This document shows, piece by piece, positions 59,669 through 64,000 of a DNA stretch of 64,000 nucleotides. The notes below the pieces were generated by a model. The model saw only the letters and a program-made list of their open reading frames with translations, was not told where the DNA came from and ran no database searches. The stretch lies in the NCBI RefSeq assembly GCF_945859685.1, contig NC_079149.1, positions 37,785,136-37,849,135 of the forward strand, written 5' to 3'. The position numbers and the translations under genes were made by a program. Origin of the DNA: Eupeodes corollae. Its lineage: Eukaryota; Arthropoda; Insecta; Diptera; Syrphidae. Every line of letters starts with the position of its first letter. Position 1 is the stretch's first letter.

Positions 59669-60966
59669 AAGGGTGACTTTTTTGAGGTTACGATTTTCAT
59701 GCATTAGTATTTGACAGATCACGCGGGATTTCAGACATGGTGTCAAAGAGAAAGATGCTCAGTATGCTTTGACATTTCATCATGAATAGACTTACTAACG
59801 AGCAACGCTTGCAAATCATTGAATTTTATTACCAAAATCAGTGTTCGGTTCGAAATGTGTTTCGCGCTTTACGTCCGATTTACATAATCGACCAAGTGAG
59901 CAAACAATTAATGCGATTGTGACCAAGTTTCGCACTCAGTTTACTTTATTGGACATTAAACCAACCACACAAATGCGTACAGTGCGTACAGAAGAGAATA
60001 TTGCGTCTGTTTCTGAAAGTGTTGCTGAAGACCGTGAAATGTCGATTCGTCGCCGTTCGCAGCAATTGGGTTTGTGTTATTCGACCACATGGAAGATTTT
60101 ACGCAAAGATCTTGGTGTAAAACCGTATAAAATACAACTCGTGCAAGAACTGAAGCCGAACGATCTGCCACAACGTCGAATTTTCAGTGAATGGGCCCTA
60201 GAAAAGTTGGCAGAAAATCCGCTTTTTTATCGACAAATTTTGTTCAGCGATGAGGCTCATTTCTGGTTGAATGGCTACGTAAATAAGCAAAATTGCCGCA
60301 TTTGGAGTGAAGAGCAACCAGAAGCCGTACAAAAACTGCCCATGCATCCCGAAAAATGCACTGTTTGGTGTGGTTTGTACGCTGGTGGAATCATTGGACC
60401 GTATTTTTCCAAAGATGCTGTTGGACGCAACGTTACGGTGAATGGCGATCGCTATCGTTCAATGCTAACAAACTTTTTGTTGCCAAAAATGGAAGAACTG
60501 AACTTGGTTGACATGTGGTTTCAACAAGATGGCGCTACATGCCACACAGCTCGCGATTCTATGGCCATTTTGAGGGAAAACTTCGGAGAACAATTCATCT
60601 CAAGGAATGGACCGGTAAGTTGGCCACCAAGATCATGCGATTTGACGCCTTTAGACTATTTTTTGTGGGGCTACGTCAAGTCTAAAGTCTACACAAATAA
60701 GCCAGCAACTATTCCAGCTTTGGAAGACAACATTTCCGAAGAAATTCGGGCTATTCCGGCCGAAATGCTCGAAAAAGTTACCCAAAATTGGACTTTCCGA
60801 ATGGACCACCTAAGACGCAGCCGCGGTCAACATTTAAATGAAATTATCTTCAAAAAGTAAATGTCATGGACCAATCTAACGTTTTAAATAAAGAATCGAT
60901 GAGATTTTGCAAATTTTATGCGTTTTTTTTTTTTTAAAGTTCTCAAGCTCTTAAAAAATCACCATT
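59669..60966 (+). mobile_element. Mariner-type transposon, copy with a 7-base deletion
   Basis: About 1298 bases, flanked by TA at 59667-59668 and 60967-60968. The left end reads AAGGGTGACTTTTTTGAGG, and the right end, reversed, AATGGTGATTTTTTAAGAG. Both share the ends and internal sequence of the copy at 39977-41278. It carries one transposase gene on the plus strand. Confidence 0.93.
59782..60860 (+). pseudogene. Mariner-type transposase, 7-base deletion
   Basis: Family start MNRLTNEQRLQ at 59782 and stop at 60858-60860: 1079 bases, exactly seven fewer than a 361-codon frame plus stop. The deletion sits at about 59883, in the N-terminal DNA-binding region, where the other copy reads IYGLHNRPS. 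After it the frame is open to the end; an in-frame ATG at 59841 gives a 339-residue open frame. Catalytic aspartates are encoded at 60249 (SDEAHFW), 60528 (QQDGATCHTA) and 60639 (CDLTPLDYFLWG). They have 92 residues between the first and second, as in mariner, and 36 between the second and third. The 36-residue spacing separates this clade from classical mariner (34). Loss of the first helix-turn-helix should prevent normal end binding. Confidence 0.92.
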
Positions 60967-61320
60967 TACTTCTCTTAGAAGTTCTTCAGTTTAGAAGTGT
61001 TGCCAATTTTGAATACTTACAATTTATTTTGAGACTTATAACTGAAAAAATTTAAAAAAAATTATATATTTAAAGATATGTTTGAATGCTTTTATTATCT
61101 ATCTTAATTAAAAAAAAATCATAATTGGACGAAACCACCTAAATTTCTTTTCAAAAACACTCATGAAAATTGTATGCCTTATAAGACAATGCTTTAAAGC
61201 ACATGTTAACATGATTATATTGTTCTAATATTCGCACGGTAACAATAACTTTTTTATGTTTTTTGTTGAGTCTCTATCAAAAATGCCGTGGATTTGAATA
61301 AGGTTTTGGAAATAAAAATA
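60967..61320. other. Short AT-rich spacer, nothing recognised
   Basis: About 350 bases of low-GC DNA between the mariner-type element and an AT-rich repeat. Confidence 0.5.
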
Positions 61321-62884
61321 AAAAAGGGGCTGAGACCCACACTGATAACTTCCCATCCCGTCTGCCGTCTTGATTAAAAGTTTGTCTATATGTACTCGTA
61401 TCAATTTTTACCAAATTTGCGTACTATTTTTTGTAGATTTTATTTTTTATGAAAAAACGGACTGTTGGATTTTTATATAAAAATTACTGAACATCGAAAA
61501 CAATATTTTCTGTGAAATAAAATGAGTTTGAAGCCAATATTTTTAATTTTTGAGAAGATATTTGAGTCGAAAGTAAATTTTTATCAACTTTTAGTATTGT
61601 GTTTTTTTTTTAGTTTTATTTTTTGTAAGAAAACTGTCAATTCGATTTTTTTCAAAATGTTACTGAATGTTGACAACAATATTTTTTGAAAGACAAAATA
61701 AGACTGGAGCCTAAATTTCAAGTTTTTAAAACGATATTTGAGTCGAAAATCAATTTTTACCAACTTGCATACATTTTCTTAGGTTTTTATTTTTTGTAAA
61801 AAAAACCATCAATTCGATTTTTCTCAAAATTTTTAAACAAAAATTAGTAAGAAGGTATTATCTCAAATTATTGAAGAGATATTTGAGTCGAAAATCATTT
61901 TTTACCAACTTTTGTTATATTTTTGTCGGTTTCTAATTTTTTTGTAAAAAAACTGTCTATTCGATTCTTTTCAAAATTTTACGGAATGTTAAAAACAATA
62001 TTTTTTGAAAGATACAAGTAAATTTAAACCAATATCTTAAAGTTTTGAAAAGATATTTCAGTCGAAAATCAATTTTTACCAACTTGCATACATTTTTTTA
62101 GGTTTTTATTTTTTGTTCAAAAAACTGTCAATTTGATTTTTCTCAACATTTTTCAGAATGTTGAAAACAATATTTCTAATAAGATAAAATAAGTTTGAAG
62201 CCTAAATTTCAAGTTTTTGAGAAGATATTTGAATCGATATTCAATTTTTACCAACTTTGAGTTATGTTTTTTTTAGATTTGTATTTTTTATAAAAAAAAC
62301 TGTCAATTCGATTTTCATCAGAATTTTATTAAATGTCAAAAACATTATTCTTCATTGAAAAAAATTGTTTTGGAGATAAAATCATGTTTTAGTCGTAAAA
62401 TTTTGCAGGTGACAATTTTTTTTTTTCAGTTTTTCCGATTCATAAAAAAAACCGTTAAATGGATTTTTTTTTCAAAAAATATACTACTTTTATATCACGT
62501 TACAATATATTATATACAATTTAATTCTAGTCTTTAGCGTTTTTGGTTCGTAAGATATTTAGGGTTAACCAAAATTTTAACCTTTTTCAAACTGCTATGG
62601 TAAAAAAACCACCCACTCAATTTTCTTGAGAGCCCTTTCTGCATCTTTCTGCCTTATTATCTGTATAACAAAATTTATTTGAAGTCGATATCTTGTCTGG
62701 TCCTTGGAGGACAAAAAAAACGTCGGAAACGTACGAATGTACGAACTTATTTGCAGAAGCACAGACACTAATCTATCTAAAAATCTTTTATTTCGACTCT
62801 AGGGACCTTAAACCGTTGAGAAATGTCAACATTTTCAATTCGACAATTCGGACAGATTACTATAACTTCCAATGGGAAGTATAA
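61321..62884 (-). repeat. AT-rich sub-repeat element, longest copy
   Basis: Starts with the terminus GGGGCTGAGACCCACACTG and CATCCCGTCTG. It ends with the hairpin AACTTCCAATGGGAAGT at about 62864-62880. Between them are six sub-repeat units, marked by ACTGTCAATTCGATTTT-type sequence at 61633, 61805, 61952, 62124 and 62299 (periods 172, 147, 172 and 175). The single-copy hairpin-side arm follows (GTTTTGGAGATAAAATCATG, TAGGGTTAACCAAAAT, CTTTTATTTCGACTCTAGGG). The last base of the hairpin is followed directly by the next family copy. Confidence 0.88.
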
Positions 62885-63565
62885 AAAAAAGCTAGGATGC
62901 GACCCACACTGCTAATTTCCCATTCCGACTGTCAATTTTACGAGCTTAAAACAATCTGAACCCAATATCTTTCTTTGTTCTCCTTATACTGTAATCGAAA
63001 ACCATTTCCGACCAGTTTTTTGTCGGTTTTTAGTTTGATTTCAAAATATAATTTTACTAACGAGATTTTAAGTTGAAAACCAATTTATGCGAATTTTGCA
63101 GTTTTAATTTTCTTGAAAAACTTTCTGTTGGATTTTTACAAAATTGTTGCAAAATGTTGAAAATAATATTTTCTGTAAGGTTAAAGTTCGAAGCCAATAT
63201 TTTTAATTTTTGAAAATGCATTTTAAACAGAAATCTGTTAACTCGAATTTTCTCAAAATTTTACCAGATGGCAAAAACGTTGCATTAAATTATTTTGGAG
63301 ATAAAATCTTCTTTTTTTTTTCATAAAATATTTGAGGCGACAATTTTTTAACTAAGTTTTTTGATCTATAAAAAACCGTAAATTATTTTTTTTTTCAAAA
63401 TCATATTCACAACTTATAATATAAAATTTATTTCAAGTCTTTTTGTCTTTAAATTGCTGTGGTAAAAAAAAACCACTCATGCAATTTTTTGAGTCATTTC
63501 TGCATCAATCCGCATTATTAGCTTTATAGAAAAATTTATTTGAAGTCGATATTTCTCAATGGCGG
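62885..63565 (-). repeat. AT-rich repeat family, adjacent diverged copy
   Basis: Begins AGCTAGGATGCGACCCACAC and TAATTTCCCATTCCGACTG, directly after the hairpin of the previous copy. It has shorter, more diverged units and a partial hairpin-side arm (AATTTATTTGAAGTCGATAT). It is cut at about 63560 by a G-run-bearing sequence, so two copies stand in tandem head to tail. Confidence 0.8.
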
Positions 63566-64000
63566 ATTCAGGGGGGGGGGGGGTCGTAGGGGTCATAACC
63601 CCCCTGGGAGATAATTTGTTTGCTTTTTAGTAGGAATTCTCTTCAATTCAAAACTAATCGTATTGCGTTAATCGATATGACCCCCATTATATCATAAATT
63701 ATTTATTTTTTGTATATCAAAACAATATTTATATTTTACTTCCTTAAACTTTGTTACTAAAAGTACTACTTTTAGCTGAGAACTGGACCAACAAAATAAT
63801 ATGAATCGGAAATTCAGCCTTTTCCAAAAGCTCAGCACAAATTCATCAACTTTTTACCAACTGACTATCCAGGGGGGTTATATGAGCTATAAAGCTTATA
63901 CAGTTAAGTTGTATAAGTAAAGATTTCATCTATAGATTTATTAGTAATTTAAGGACATTCACCAAAAAGTGGTTTGCTGTCAAAAACAACTAAAATTTTT
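63566..64000. repeat. Possible DNA-transposon end with G/C runs
   Basis: GGCGGATTCAG and a run of about 13 G are followed by a short hairpin, AGGGGTC ATA ACCCCCCT. AT-rich DNA with another CCAGGGGGGTTAT near 63870 lies to the right. Such GGCGGATCCAGGGG starts are common at ends of non-autonomous DNA transposons in invertebrates, but no second end or target duplication can be fixed before the window stops. Confidence 0.35.

Overview
This is a transposon-rich, AT-rich stretch of an animal genome, most likely an arthropod and probably a brachyceran fly. That reading rests on the mix of elements: RTE-type LINEs with a CFDP2-like endonuclease, R1/LOA-type LINEs with RNase H, a mariner-type transposon, a Transib/RAG1-like transposon and a tRNA-derived SINE, together with long AT-rich non-coding DNA. 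Nothing looks bacterial or viral, and no complete host gene is visible. Almost every sizeable open frame is a broken transposon fragment or runs through a microsatellite.

The main structure is a direct tandem duplication. Bases 684-21808 are repeated, in the same order and orientation, at 22010-39866. The two copies meet at a run of exactly 200 N (21809-22008). Each copy carries, in order: an RTE fragment (+), an R1/LOA RNase H fragment (-), non-coding DNA, an (AATTAC)n array, an AT-rich repeat, an RTE copy (-), an R1/LOA copy (-), a block of host-like non-coding DNA, an antisense SINE fragment, more AT-rich repeats, and a Transib-like transposase (-). The copies differ by point changes and several clean indels. 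The clearest are hexamer array length, a 1.5-kb (+) RTE insertion only in copy 1, a loss of three repeat units in copy 2, and a 750-base deletion in copy 2. The gap at the junction makes uncollapsed haplotypes (false duplication) as likely as a real tandem duplication.

The rest of the window (39867-64000) holds two young mariner-type copies (39977-41278 minus, 59669-60966 plus), each broken by a single small deletion at a different place. It also holds further copies of the AT-rich repeat family, including a foldback at 48385-49540, and a SINE at 47154-47464 with a 7-base target-site duplication. There is a YADD-bearing RT scrap at 49620-50050, a second RTE-like lineage at 53370-55435, and a 5'-truncated RTE copy at 55621-57523. 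In unique sequence, 58625-58767 (minus) looks like a host exon, with a good acceptor, a GTAAGT donor, an in-frame ATG and a hydrophobic leader. If so, much of the window may be intronic or intergenic DNA of a long-intron gene on the minus strand.

The most unusual items are the Transib/RAG1-like transposase, with its three acidic motifs recognisable across the two copies; the unrecognised AT-rich family built of roughly 175-base sub-repeats; the head-on RTE pair found only in copy 1, with snap-back palindromes inside it; and the candidate signal-peptide exon.
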